Below, in pieces: positions 9,818 to 18,165 of a stretch of 64,000 nt of DNA. A program made the translations under genes and the position numbers. The notes under the pieces were generated by a model. It ran no database searches. It was not told the DNA's origin and was given only the letters and a program-made list of their open reading frames with translations. Position 1 is the stretch's first letter; each line of letters opens with the position of its first letter. This stretch comes from Pseudomonas reactans (GTDB lineage Bacteria > Pseudomonadota > Gammaproteobacteria > Pseudomonadales > Pseudomonadaceae), in the NCBI RefSeq assembly GCF_013385825.1, contig NZ_JACAPG010000002.1, positions 280,807-344,806 of the forward strand, written 5' to 3'.

Positions 9818-10749
9818 GCGACAGCGGCAAACACTGGGCCGACCGCGAGGAACGCGGCAGCTATTGGCTGATGAAACTCACCGCCTTCGCCGCCAAGGTC
9901 CTTGGCCGCCGCCTGTTGAGCCCGGTGCTGTACGGCATCGTGTTGTACTTCTTCCTGTTTGGCCGCACCGCGCGCCGCAGCGCCTGGCAGTACCAGCAGC
10001 GCCTGGCCGACTGGAGCGGGCGCGACGAGCTGCGCCCCAGCCACTGGAAAGTCTTCGGCCAGTTCATGGCATTTGCCGACTCGCTGCTCGACAAACTCGA
10101 CGTGTGGAACGGCAAGCTGCGCCTGGAACAGATCGAGATCAACGACCCGGCGCAATTGCGCGGGCAGCTGCGCGGCAAGCGCGGGCAGATGCTGGTGGGC
10201 GCGCACTTGGGCAACCTGGAAGTGTGCCGCGCGCTCGCCGAGATTGGCGAACAGGTCACCATGAACGTGCTGGTACACACCAAGCACGCCGAACAATTCA
10301 ACCGCCTGCTTGGCGAAGCCGGGGCGACCCATTTGCGTCTGATCCAGGTCAGCGAGCTGGACCCGGCCACCATGCTGCTGCTCAGCCAGCGCCTGGACGA
10401 CGGCGAATGGCTGGCAATCGCCGGCGACCGCGTGCCGCTGCACGGCGGGCGCACGGTGCGCGTGGATTTCCTCGGCCATGACGCCGCCTTCCCCCAGGGC
10501 CCGTGGCTGTTGGCCGGCCTGCTCAAATGCCCGGTGAACCTGCTGATGTGCCTCAAGCACACAGGCCGCTATCGCCTGAGCATCGAGCCGTTCGCTGAGT
10601 TAATCGAATGGAAACGCAACACCCGCGAGCAGGTCATAGCCCTGTGGACCGCGCGCTACGCTGCACGCCTGGGCCAGTTCTGCCTGGAAGCGCCCCAACA
10701 ATGGTTCAACTTTTACCCTTTCTGGAAGACCGATGACGACGCATCTTGA
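9814..10749 (+). CDS. LpxL/HtrB-like acyltransferase of the aryl polyene cluster
   Basis: A 311-residue member of the lipid A biosynthesis acyltransferase family. A hydrophobic segment (LLSPVLYGIVLYFFLFG, about 37-53) is followed by GAHLGNLEVCRALAE, an HX4E catalytic motif near residue 131. The enzyme could use acyl-ACP to acylate the glycosylated anchor, or transfer the polyene itself. It starts in an ATGA overlap and ends 17 bases inside the ammonia-lyase gene. Substrate is inferred from context only. Confidence 0.85.
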   Translation: MSDSGKHWADREERGSYWLMKLTAFAAKVLGRRLLSPVLYGIVLYFFLFGRTARRSAWQYQQRLADWSGRDELRPSHWKVFGQFMAFADSLLDKLDVWNGKLRLEQIEINDPAQLRGQLRGKRGQMLVGAHLGNLEVCRALAEIGEQVTMNVLVHTKHAEQFNRLLGEAGATHLRLIQVSELDPATMLLLSQRLDDGEWLAIAGDRVPLHGGRTVRVDFLGHDAAFPQGPWLLAGLLKCPVNLLMCLKHTGRYRLSIEPFAELIEWKRNTREQVIALWTARYAARLGQFCLEAPQQWFNFYPFWKTDDDAS

Positions 10750-12274
10750 GCCGGTAACCTTTGGCGAACGCGCTTTGCGCATCGAAGACGTGCTGGCCCT
10801 GGCCAACCGTCAGGCGCCGACCCAACTGCAGGGCGACGCGGCGTATCGCCAGCGCATCGCCAAGGGTGCACAGTTCCTCGACTCGCTGCTGGACAAGGAA
10901 GGCGTGATCTACGGCGTGACCACCGGCTATGGCGACTCGTGCGTGGTGGCGGTGCCGTTGCAGCACGTCGAAGCGTTGCCGCGTCATCTGTACACCTTCC
11001 ACGGTTGCGGCTTGGGCAAGTTGCTGGATGCGCAAGCCACCCGCGCGGTGCTGGCGGCGCGTTTGCAGTCGCTTTGCCACGGCGTTTCCGGTGTGCGCGT
11101 GGAATTGCTGGAACGCCTGCATGCGTTCCTTGAACACGATGTACTGCCGCTGATTCCGGAAGAGGGCTCGGTGGGCGCCAGCGGTGATCTGACGCCACTG
11201 TCCTACGTGGCCGCGACCCTGTCCGGCGAACGCGAGGTGATGTTCCGTGGCGAACGTCGCCAAGCCGCCGACGTGCACCGCGAGCTGGGCTGGGAACCGC
11301 TGGTGCTGCGCCCCAAAGAAGCCCTGGCGCTGATGAACGGCACCGCCGTGATGACCGGCTTGGCCTGCCTGGCCTTCGCCCGCGCCGACTACCTGCTGCA
11401 ACTGGCCACGCGCATCACCGCGTTGAACGTGGTGGCGCTGCAAGGCAACCCGGAACACTTCGACGAGCGCCTGTTCGCTGCCAAGCCGCACCCTGGGCAG
11501 ATGCAAGTTGCCGCCTGGCTGCGCAAGGACCTGGCGATCGACGCGCCGACCGCGCCGCTGCATCGCCTGCAGGACCGTTATTCGCTGCGTTGCGCGCCCC
11601 ACGTCCTCGGCGTGCTGGCCGACAGCTTGAACTGGCTGCGTTCGTTCATCGAAATCGAGCTGAACAGCGCCAACGACAACCCCATCATCGACGCCGAAGA
11701 AGAGCGCGTGCTGCACGGTGGACATTTCTACGGCGGGCACATCGCCTTCGCCATGGACAGCCTCAAGACGCTGGTCGCCAACGTCGCTGACCTGCTCGAC
11801 CGCCAGCTCGCGTTGCTGGTGGACGTGCGTTACAACCACGGCCTGCCGAGCAACCTGTCCGGCGCACCGGCTGATCGCGCCATGATCAACCACGGCTTCA
11901 AGGCCGTGCAGATCGGCACCAGCGCCTGGACCGCCGAAGCGTTGAAAAATACGATGCCGGCCAGCGTGTTCTCGCGCTCCACCGAGTGCCACAACCAGGA
12001 CAAGGTGAGCATGGGCACCATCGCCGCCCGCGATGCGATCCGCGTGCTGGAGCTGACCGAACAGGTCGCCGCTGCCACGCTGCTCGCCGCCAACCAAGGC
12101 GTGTGGCTGCGCGCCCAGGCCGAAGATGCGCGACCGTTGCCACCCGCATTAGCGGCGATGCACGAAGAGCTGGCCAAGGACTTCCCACCCGTGATCGAAG
12201 ACCGCGCCCTCGAAGGCGAACTGCGCCTTTGCCTGCAACGCATTGCCGAGCAACACTGGAGGCTGCATGCGTAG
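10733..12274 (+). CDS. HAL/PAL/TAL-family aromatic amino acid ammonia-lyase (APE starter supply)
   Basis: A 513-residue MIO-dependent ammonia-lyase. The self-cyclising ASG triad is at 149-151 in GSVGASGDLTPL; TTGYGDS near residue 64 and YSLRCAPHVLG near 283 complete the active site. The position that sets substrate choice reads H90-G91 (TFHGCG). That is unlike the Ser-His of histidine lyases; His at the first position is typical of tyrosine lyases. In this cluster the enzyme most likely makes a cinnamate-type acid, such as 4-coumarate, for the aryl head. Annotation as hutH would be misleading, since no histidine-utilisation genes are nearby. Confidence 0.85.
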   Translation: MTTHLEPVTFGERALRIEDVLALANRQAPTQLQGDAAYRQRIAKGAQFLDSLLDKEGVIYGVTTGYGDSCVVAVPLQHVEALPRHLYTFHGCGLGKLLDAQATRAVLAARLQSLCHGVSGVRVELLERLHAFLEHDVLPLIPEEGSVGASGDLTPLSYVAATLSGEREVMFRGERRQAADVHRELGWEPLVLRPKEALALMNGTAVMTGLACLAFARADYLLQLATRITALNVVALQGNPEHFDERLFAAKPHPGQMQVAAWLRKDLAIDAPTAPLHRLQDRYSLRCAPHVLGVLADSLNWLRSFIEIELNSANDNPIIDAEEERVLHGGHFYGGHIAFAMDSLKTLVANVADLLDRQLALLVDVRYNHGLPSNLSGAPADRAMINHGFKAVQIGTSAWTAEALKNTMPASVFSRSTECHNQDKVSMGTIAARDAIRVLELTEQVAAATLLAANQGVWLRAQAEDARPLPPALAAMHEELAKDFPPVIEDRALEGELRLCLQRIAEQHWRLHA

Positions 12275-12692
12275 CCAGGGCGTGCTGCATTGCGACACCG
12301 AAATCCTCGTGCCGTTTTTTGACGTCGACACCATGAACGTGGTGTGGCACGGGCATTACGTGAAGTACCTGGAAGTGGCGCGCTGTGCGTTGCTGGACAA
12401 GATCGGGCATAACTACACGGCGATGCTGGAGTCCGGCTATGCCTGGCCGGTGATCGACATGCAACTGCGCTACGTGCGCGGCGCGGTGTTCGGCCAGACG
12501 ATCAACGTGCGCGCCAGCCTGGTGGAGTGGGAGAACCGTTTGAAGGTCAATTACCTGATCACTGACCTGGCCAGCGGCGAGCGTTTGACCCGTGCCAGCA
12601 CCGTGCAGGTGGCAGTGGAAATCGCCAGTCGCGAGATGCAGTTGGCCTCCCCCAAAATATTCACCGACGCCGTCGAAAGGGCCCTGAAATGA
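12267..12692 (+). CDS. 4-hydroxybenzoyl-CoA thioesterase-like hotdog protein
   Basis: A 141-residue hotdog thioesterase (ApeK position). The motif VPFFDVDTMNVVWHGHYVKYLE near residue 11 carries the catalytic Asp of the 4HBT/YbgC class. It could release the finished polyene from ACP or edit stalled chains. The start was placed at the ATG at 12267, preceded by GGAGG and overlapping the ammonia-lyase stop; the longer upstream frame is a shadow. It ends in an ATGA overlap with the LolA-like gene. Confidence 0.85.
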   Translation: MRSQGVLHCDTEILVPFFDVDTMNVVWHGHYVKYLEVARCALLDKIGHNYTAMLESGYAWPVIDMQLRYVRGAVFGQTINVRASLVEWENRLKVNYLITDLASGERLTRASTVQVAVEIASREMQLASPKIFTDAVERALK

Positions 12693-13372
12693 GACCCCCT
12701 GTAGGAGCCGGCTTGCCGGCGAAAATCGTCAACGATAACGCGGCCTGCCTGACACTGCGCAGCGCCCTCAGGTTTTTCGCGAGCAAGCTCGCTCCTACAG
12801 GGATCGGGTTGTTGCTGAGCTTCTGTGCCCATGCTTTTGACTTGCAGCAGCTGAGCGGCCAACTTGCAAAACCCTCAGTGATCCACGGCAGCTTCACCCA
12901 GGAAAAACACCTGCGCGCCCTGCCCCAGCCCTTGGTCAGCAAAGGCACCTTCGTCCTCGCCAAGGACCACGGCCTGCTGTGGCTGCTGAAAACCCCATTG
13001 CAACAGGACTACCGCATCAGCGCCCAGGGCATTGCCCGCCGTGACGCTAATGGCTGGCAACTGCTGCCGAACAAGAGCGCCGGCGCCGAGCAGAATCGCC
13101 TGTTCCTCGCCGTGCTCCAGGGCGACAGCAGCGGCTTGCAGCGTGACTTCGAATTGCAGCTGCAAGGCGAGGCGAAGCAATGGAATCTCACGCTGATCCC
13201 GCGTTCACTGTTGCTCAAGCAGGTTTTCACCCAGATCAACATCGACGGCGGCGACTTGGTGCAGACCATCGAACTGCTGGAAACCCAAGGCGACAGCACT
13301 GTTTTGCGCATGCAGGACAGCACCGCCGGCCAACCCCTGAGCGAAGCGGAGCAACACGACTTTGCCCAGTGA
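12689..13372 (+). CDS. LolA-like outer-membrane lipoprotein carrier with REPIN-encoded N-terminus
   Basis: A 227-residue protein. From about residue 50 it is a LolA-like carrier: FDLQQLSGQL, GSFTQEKHL, LLKTPLQQDY, and a central beta-sheet fold. LolA proteins shuttle lipidated cargo through the periplasm, here probably polyene lipid or cluster lipoproteins. The N-terminus is abnormal: residues 4 to about 38 are translated from a REPIN, which separates the initiator ATG (ATGA overlap with the thioesterase gene) from the short hydrophobic core IGLLLSFCAHA. The frame stays open, so the product may still be made with an extended n-region, but signal-peptide function is uncertain. Confidence 0.8.
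   Translation: MRPPVGAGLPAKIVNDNAACLTLRSALRFFASKLAPTGIGLLLSFCAHAFDLQQLSGQLAKPSVIHGSFTQEKHLRALPQPLVSKGTFVLAKDHGLLWLLKTPLQQDYRISAQGIARRDANGWQLLPNKSAGAEQNRLFLAVLQGDSSGLQRDFELQLQGEAKQWNLTLIPRSLLLKQVFTQINIDGGDLVQTIELLETQGDSTVLRMQDSTAGQPLSEAEQHDFAQ
12700..12800. repeat. REPIN inserted in the 5' coding region of the lolA-like gene
   Basis: The left end GTAGGAGCCGGCTTGCCGGC (12701-12720) and the right end, an inverted GAGCGAGCTTGCTCGCGAA type (about 12776-12800), are different REP subtypes. The inner part holds CGTCAACGATAACGCGG, the reverse of the segment seen in the trxC element. It is read in frame and supplies about 35 codons. Confidence 0.9.
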
Positions 13373-15674
13373 GCGCCTGCTGCCGCGCCTGTTCCTGATC
13401 CTGCTGGTGGCCGTGCTGGCCCTGGCCGGCTGGCAGTGGCGCCATGGCGCGCCGTTGTCGGCCAACCTGATGGAACTGGTGCCGGGCAACACGCCGGACG
13501 CCTTGGAACAGCAAGCCGAACAACGCATGCAAGAACCCTTGAACCGCGAGATGCTGGTGCTGGTGGGCCATGCCGACCGTCAGCAAGCGGTGGCGGTTGC
13601 ACAACAATTGGGCGAGCGCTGGCAGGCCAGTGGGCTGTTTGAAAAAGTGCAGTGGAACCTGCAAGCCGACTTGCCGGCACTGCGCGAACAATTGCTGCGC
13701 GGGCGCCTGGCGATGCTCTCGGCCAAGGACCGCGAGCAACTGATCGAACAGCCCGACGCGTTTATCCAACAGCGCGTGCAAGCGCTGTTCGACCCCTTTA
13801 CCGGCTTCAGCCTGGTGCCGAGCCAGGACGACTGGCTGGGCCTCACCGGGCGCATCCAGAACAGCCAGCCGCAACACGGCTCGGTGCAGTTGGATATCGG
13901 CAGCGGCGCGTTGATTGCCGATGCCGATGGCAAAAGCTGGGTACTGCTGCGTGCGCGCACCACCGGCAATGCCTTCGACATGAAACTGCCGCTGCAAGTG
14001 GCGGATCTGCTCCTGGCCAGTCGCGCGCAAGCCAGCGAACACGGCGCGCAATTACTCGCCGCCAGCGGCTTGCTCTATGCCGCCAACGGTCAGCAGCAAG
14101 CCACGCGGGAAATCACCTGGGTCGGCGGCGGCGCAACCGTCGGCATCTTGTTGTTGCTGTTGCTCGCCTTTCGTCGCTGGCGCGTGTTGCTGGCCTTTGT
14201 GCCGGTGTTGGTGGGCATGCTATTTGGCGCTGTGGCCTGTGTGGCGCTGTTCGGCCATATGCATGTGATGACGCTGGTGCTGGGCTCCAGCCTGATCGGC
14301 GTGGCGGTGGATTACCCGCTGCACTACCTGTCGAAAAGCTGGAGCATGAACCCGTGGCGCAGTTGGCCGGCGTTGCGCATCACCTTGCCGGGGTTGAGTT
14401 TGAGTCTGGCGACCAGTTGCATCGGTTACCTGGCATTGGCCTGGACGCCGTTCCCGGCCTTGACGCAAATCGCCATATTCTCCGCCGCTGGCCTGGTCGG
14501 CGCCTATCTGTCCGCCGTGTGCCTGCTGCCGGCGCTGCTCAAGGGTGTCGAACTGCGCCCGGCGCAATGGCCGCTGCGCATTGCCGAATGCTTGTGGCTG
14601 GTGCGCGAATCGCTGCTCAAGCGCGTACCGAGCCCGGTACTGCTGGCGCTGGTGCTGCTGTTTTGCACCGGTGGCCTGTGGCACCTGAACAGCAAAAACG
14701 ATATCCGCCAATGGATCGGCGCGCCGCCGCAGTTGCTGCAAGAAGCGCAGGCCGTGGCGCGGATTACCGGGTTCCAGCCCACCAGCCAGTTCTTCCTGGT
14801 GCGGGCGGACAACCAGCAACAGCTGCTGGAGCGTCAGAGCGCGTTGGCGCAGCGCCTGGATCAATTGGTGAATATGGACAAGCTCCAGGGCTACCTGGCG
14901 CTCAATCAACTGGTCAGCCAGCCCGCCGAGCAACAGCAACTGCGTGATGCGCTGAACAACCTGCCACAACACTGGCAGCCGCTGCTCGACCTCGGCGTAC
15001 CCGCCAGCGCCCTGCAAGCCGAAGTCGCGCACCTGCAAGCGCTGTCTACCCAAGATATCGACGCCGCGCTGGCCGGCCCGATGGCCGAGCCTTGGCGCAC
15101 GCTGTGGCTGGGCAAGGTCGATGGCGGCGTGGCGGCCATGGTCAGCCTGCAGGGCTTGAACAACCCCGCCTTGCTGCGTGTGCAGGCGCTGGACTTGCCG
15201 GGCGTGCAACTGGTGGACCGCCTGGGCGACTTGAACCGAGTGTTCGCGGACACACAGATCAGCGCGGCTGAACTGAAGCTGATGTCCTGCGTGTTGATCG
15301 TACTGTTGCTGATCCTGCCGTTCGGCTTCGGCGGGGCCTTGCGCATCGTCGCGCTGCCGCTGCTGGCGGCCCTGTGCAGCCTGGCCAGCCTCGGTTGGCT
15401 CGGCCAGCCGCTGACGCTGTTCAGCCTGTTCGGCCTGCTGTTGGTCACGGCCATCAGCGTCGACTACGCAATCCTGATGCGCGAGCAGATCGGCGGCCCT
15501 GCGGTCAGTCTCTTGGGCACCTTGTTGGCAGCGTTGACGACTTGGTTGTCGTTTGGGCTACTGGCGGTATCCAGTACACCGGCTGTGAGCAATTTCGGCT
15601 TATCGGTCAGCCTGGGCCTGGCATTCAGCTTTATGCTGGCACCCTGGGCCGGGCAACAGAAACACGCCTTATGA
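13362..15674 (+). CDS. MMPL/RND-family exporter of the aryl polyene cluster
   Basis: A 770-residue inner-membrane protein with an RND-like topology: one N-terminal helix, a periplasmic domain, then five or six helices (about 255-400), repeated in the second half (second domain from about 420, helices about 640-765). It matches the predicted exporter (ApeM position), which probably extracts the polyene lipid from the inner membrane for the LolA-like carrier. The start is TTG at 13362, overlapping the lolA-like stop by 11 bases; no better in-frame start with an RBS was found. Confidence 0.88.
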   Translation: MPSERLLPRLFLILLVAVLALAGWQWRHGAPLSANLMELVPGNTPDALEQQAEQRMQEPLNREMLVLVGHADRQQAVAVAQQLGERWQASGLFEKVQWNLQADLPALREQLLRGRLAMLSAKDREQLIEQPDAFIQQRVQALFDPFTGFSLVPSQDDWLGLTGRIQNSQPQHGSVQLDIGSGALIADADGKSWVLLRARTTGNAFDMKLPLQVADLLLASRAQASEHGAQLLAASGLLYAANGQQQATREITWVGGGATVGILLLLLLAFRRWRVLLAFVPVLVGMLFGAVACVALFGHMHVMTLVLGSSLIGVAVDYPLHYLSKSWSMNPWRSWPALRITLPGLSLSLATSCIGYLALAWTPFPALTQIAIFSAAGLVGAYLSAVCLLPALLKGVELRPAQWPLRIAECLWLVRESLLKRVPSPVLLALVLLFCTGGLWHLNSKNDIRQWIGAPPQLLQEAQAVARITGFQPTSQFFLVRADNQQQLLERQSALAQRLDQLVNMDKLQGYLALNQLVSQPAEQQQLRDALNNLPQHWQPLLDLGVPASALQAEVAHLQALSTQDIDAALAGPMAEPWRTLWLGKVDGGVAAMVSLQGLNNPALLRVQALDLPGVQLVDRLGDLNRVFADTQISAAELKLMSCVLIVLLLILPFGFGGALRIVALPLLAALCSLASLGWLGQPLTLFSLFGLLLVTAISVDYAILMREQIGGPAVSLLGTLLAALTTWLSFGLLAVSSTPAVSNFGLSVSLGLAFSFMLAPWAGQQKHAL

Positions 15675-15707
15675 ATGTGATTATCGCCAATGTGGCAAGG
15701 AGCCCTC

Positions 15708-16955
15708 GTGCCCACAGTTGAAATGGAACGTCGCCAGGTGGTGGTGATCGGTGCCGGTCCGTCCGGGGCCATCGCCGCCGCGCTGTTAAAGCGCAAAGGG
15801 CATGATGTATTGATCATCGAGCGCCAGCATTTCCCACGGTTCTCGATTGGCGAAAGCCTACTGTCCCACTGCATCGACTTTATCGAAGAAGCCGGCATGC
15901 TCGATGCAGTCCAGGCTGCAGGGTTCCAGGTGAAAACCGGTGCCGCGTTCGCCTGGGGCGAGCGCTACAGCGCGTTTGATTTCAGTGACACCTTCAGCAA
16001 CGGCAAGCCGACCACCTTCCAGGTGCAGCGCGGTGAGTTCGACAAGTTGCTGGCGGATCAGGCCGCGCTGCAAGGCGTAGAGATTCGGTATGGCGAAACG
16101 ATCGTCGGTGTGGATTTCAGCGGCGAGAGCCGCTACCTGCACGTGCGGCGCGAGAACGGCAGCGAGTATCACCTCAAGGCCAAATTCGTGCTTGATGCCA
16201 GCGGCTATGGCCGGGTGTTGCCGCGCCTGCTGGACCTGGATCTGCCGTCCGACTTCCCCGTGCGCCAAGCGGTGTTCACCCACGTCGAAGACCGCATCGA
16301 ACATCCGGGCTTCGATCGCACCAAGATTCTGGTGACCACCCATCCGACCCAGCGTGACATCTGGTTCTGGACCATTCCGTTCAGCAACGGGCGTTGTTCG
16401 GTGGGTGTGGTTGCGGCCAAGGAGCATTTCGACGGTCGCGATGGCGACCTCGACGCCTGCCTGCGCGGCTTTATCAGCGAAACCCCGAGCCTTGCCGGCG
16501 TGCTGCAAAACGCCGTGTGGGATACGCCGGCGCGCACCCTCGGCGGCTACGCAGCCAACGTCAAAACCCTGCACGGACCGGGCTTTGCCTTGTTGGGCAA
16601 TGCGGCGGAATTCCTCGACCCGGTGTTTTCTTCCGGGGTAACCATCGCCATGCGTTCGGCGAGCATGGCGGCCGCTGTGTTGCACCGTCAGCTCAAGGGC
16701 GAAACCGTGGACTGGGAGAACGAGTTTGCCGTGCCCTTGAAACGCGGCGTGGACACCTTCCGCTGCTACGTCGAAGGCTGGTACGCCGGGACGTTCCAGG
16801 ATGTGATCTACCACCCGGACAGCTCGCCGGAGATTCGCCGGATGATCTGCTCGATCCTCGCCGGTTACGCATGGGACGAACGCAACCCGTTTGTGAGTGA
16901 GCCAAAACGGCGGTTGCGGATGTTGTCGGAGATTTGTGCGAGTGAGCCGGTATGA
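15708..16955 (+). CDS. Flavin-dependent halogenase-like oxidoreductase of the aryl polyene cluster
   Basis: A 415-residue FAD protein. The GxGxxG motif VVIGAGPSGAIAAALLKRKG is at the N-terminus, followed by FPRFSIGESLL. It keeps two features of flavin-dependent halogenases: DIWFWTIPFSNG (a WxWxIP motif, near residue 220) and VKTGAAFAWG, where the Lys aligns with that of phenol-type halogenases. Xanthomonadin, a related pigment, is brominated on its ring, so aryl halogenation is plausible; a hydroxylase or reductase role is not excluded. The GTG at 15708 was chosen because AAGGAG lies 6 bases upstream; ATG at 15690 is the alternative. Confidence 0.8.
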   Translation: MPTVEMERRQVVVIGAGPSGAIAAALLKRKGHDVLIIERQHFPRFSIGESLLSHCIDFIEEAGMLDAVQAAGFQVKTGAAFAWGERYSAFDFSDTFSNGKPTTFQVQRGEFDKLLADQAALQGVEIRYGETIVGVDFSGESRYLHVRRENGSEYHLKAKFVLDASGYGRVLPRLLDLDLPSDFPVRQAVFTHVEDRIEHPGFDRTKILVTTHPTQRDIWFWTIPFSNGRCSVGVVAAKEHFDGRDGDLDACLRGFISETPSLAGVLQNAVWDTPARTLGGYAANVKTLHGPGFALLGNAAEFLDPVFSSGVTIAMRSASMAAAVLHRQLKGETVDWENEFAVPLKRGVDTFRCYVEGWYAGTFQDVIYHPDSSPEIRRMICSILAGYAWDERNPFVSEPKRRLRMLSEICASEPV

Positions 16956-17686
16956 CGAGCCAGTACCTGAGTAAAAACTACGTCGAAGAAACCAAGTTCG
17001 GCTTCTGGTTCCTGCGCAGCCACACCTGGCAGCACCATGTGCTGCGCGTGGCGATCAACGACCTGCGCAGCCTGTTTACCGACCCATTGCCAGAGGCGCC
17101 GGTATTGCTCGACGCCGGTTGTGGCCAGGGCAAGTCGTTCCAGTACTTGCAGCAGGTGTTCGCTCCCGCACGCCTGATCGGCCTGGATGCCGACCCGCAC
17201 AGCCTGGAGCTGAGCCGTGCAGAAGCCCAGCGCCAAGGCCTGGCCATCGAGCTGATCGGCAGCGACTGCGCCACCTTGCAAGTGCCGGACGCAAGCGTCG
17301 ATATCCTGTTCTGCCACCAGACCTTCCACCATCTGGTCGAGCAACATCGCGCGCTCAAAGAGTTCTACCGCGTGCTCAAGCCGGGCGGTTATCTGCTGTT
17401 TGCCGAATCCACCGAAGCCTATATCGACACCTGGGTGATCCGCTGGCTGTTCCGCCACCCGATGCATGTGCAGAAAAGCGCCGAGCAATACTTGGAGATG
17501 CTTCGTGAGCAGGGCTTTGAATTTGGCCCGCAGAACGTCTCGTACCCGTACTTGTGGTGGAGCCGCTCCAGCGACTTCGGCCTGCTGGAACGCTGGGGCC
17601 TGCGCAAGGCGCCACCGGTGGGTCAGCGCGAAGAAACGTTGGTCAACTGCGTGGCACGCAAACCGCTGAAGAGTGCTGCCCCATGA
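16952..17686 (+). CDS. SAM-dependent methyltransferase of the aryl polyene cluster
   Basis: A 244-residue class I methyltransferase. Motif I is LLDAGCGQGKSF (about residue 51), followed by IGLDADPHSLELS and the post-I and motif II region VDILFCHQTFHHL. It likely methylates the aryl ring or its hydroxyl, or a terminal carboxylate, as in known APEs that carry methyl groups. ATGA overlap with the halogenase-like gene; the next gene starts at the base before this stop. Confidence 0.88.
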   Translation: MTSQYLSKNYVEETKFGFWFLRSHTWQHHVLRVAINDLRSLFTDPLPEAPVLLDAGCGQGKSFQYLQQVFAPARLIGLDADPHSLELSRAEAQRQGLAIELIGSDCATLQVPDASVDILFCHQTFHHLVEQHRALKEFYRVLKPGGYLLFAESTEAYIDTWVIRWLFRHPMHVQKSAEQYLEMLREQGFEFGPQNVSYPYLWWSRSSDFGLLERWGLRKAPPVGQREETLVNCVARKPLKSAAP

Positions 17687-18165
17687 TGCGCATGCTGTTG
17701 ATCGGCTGCCTGTTGCTGCTGAGCGCCTGCGCCAGCCAGCCGCCGCTACCGGAGAAAACCCCAGCCCTGGCCTTGCCGCTGCAATTGCATGTGCAGCGCC
17801 TGGCAGACGGCCAGAGCCAGGACTGGCTGTTGGTGATCCAGCGCGAAAGCGGCGGTATTCGCTGGTCGATGATGGACCCGCTGGGCATCCCGCAGGCCCG
17901 ACAAAAACTGATCGATGGCGAGTGGCAAGCCGACGGCTTGCTGCCGCCCAATCCCCAGGCGCGCGAGCTGTTCGCCGCGCTGCTGTTTGCCCTGACGTCG
18001 GCCGATGACGTGCGCGCACTCTACCCCAACGCCCAGGCCATGGACCTGACGCGCACCCTGCCGGGCCATTGGCAGATCGTGTACCAATCGTCCGAGGTCT
18101 TCAGCGTGAACATGACCGGCCAGCCGCTGAGCTACCGCATCACGCCGCTCGGGGCCGCCCGATGA
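17683..18165 (+). CDS. DUF3261 lipoprotein of the aryl polyene cluster
   Basis: A 160-residue lipoprotein. The signal peptide MMRMLLIGCLLLLSAC ends in lipobox LSAC, with Ala at +2, which favours the outer membrane. The mature part is a small beta-rich domain. DUF3261 members sit in APE clusters (ApeN position) and look like a LolB counterpart that would receive cargo from the LolA-like carrier. This pairing is inference from context. The start at 17683 is inside the methyltransferase stop (ATGATG); the end overlaps the KS start. Confidence 0.82.
   Translation: MMRMLLIGCLLLLSACASQPPLPEKTPALALPLQLHVQRLADGQSQDWLLVIQRESGGIRWSMMDPLGIPQARQKLIDGEWQADGLLPPNPQARELFAALLFALTSADDVRALYPNAQAMDLTRTLPGHWQIVYQSSEVFSVNMTGQPLSYRITPLGAAR

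Noticed and set aside
10706..12097. 463-codon - strand frame opposite the ammonia lyase
   Set aside because: Shadow of the ammonia-lyase gene; low-complexity Gln/His/Arg composition and no start signal.
10733..12274. Histidine utilisation gene hutH
   Set aside because: Selectivity residues are not Ser-His and the gene lies inside the aryl polyene operon without hut genes.
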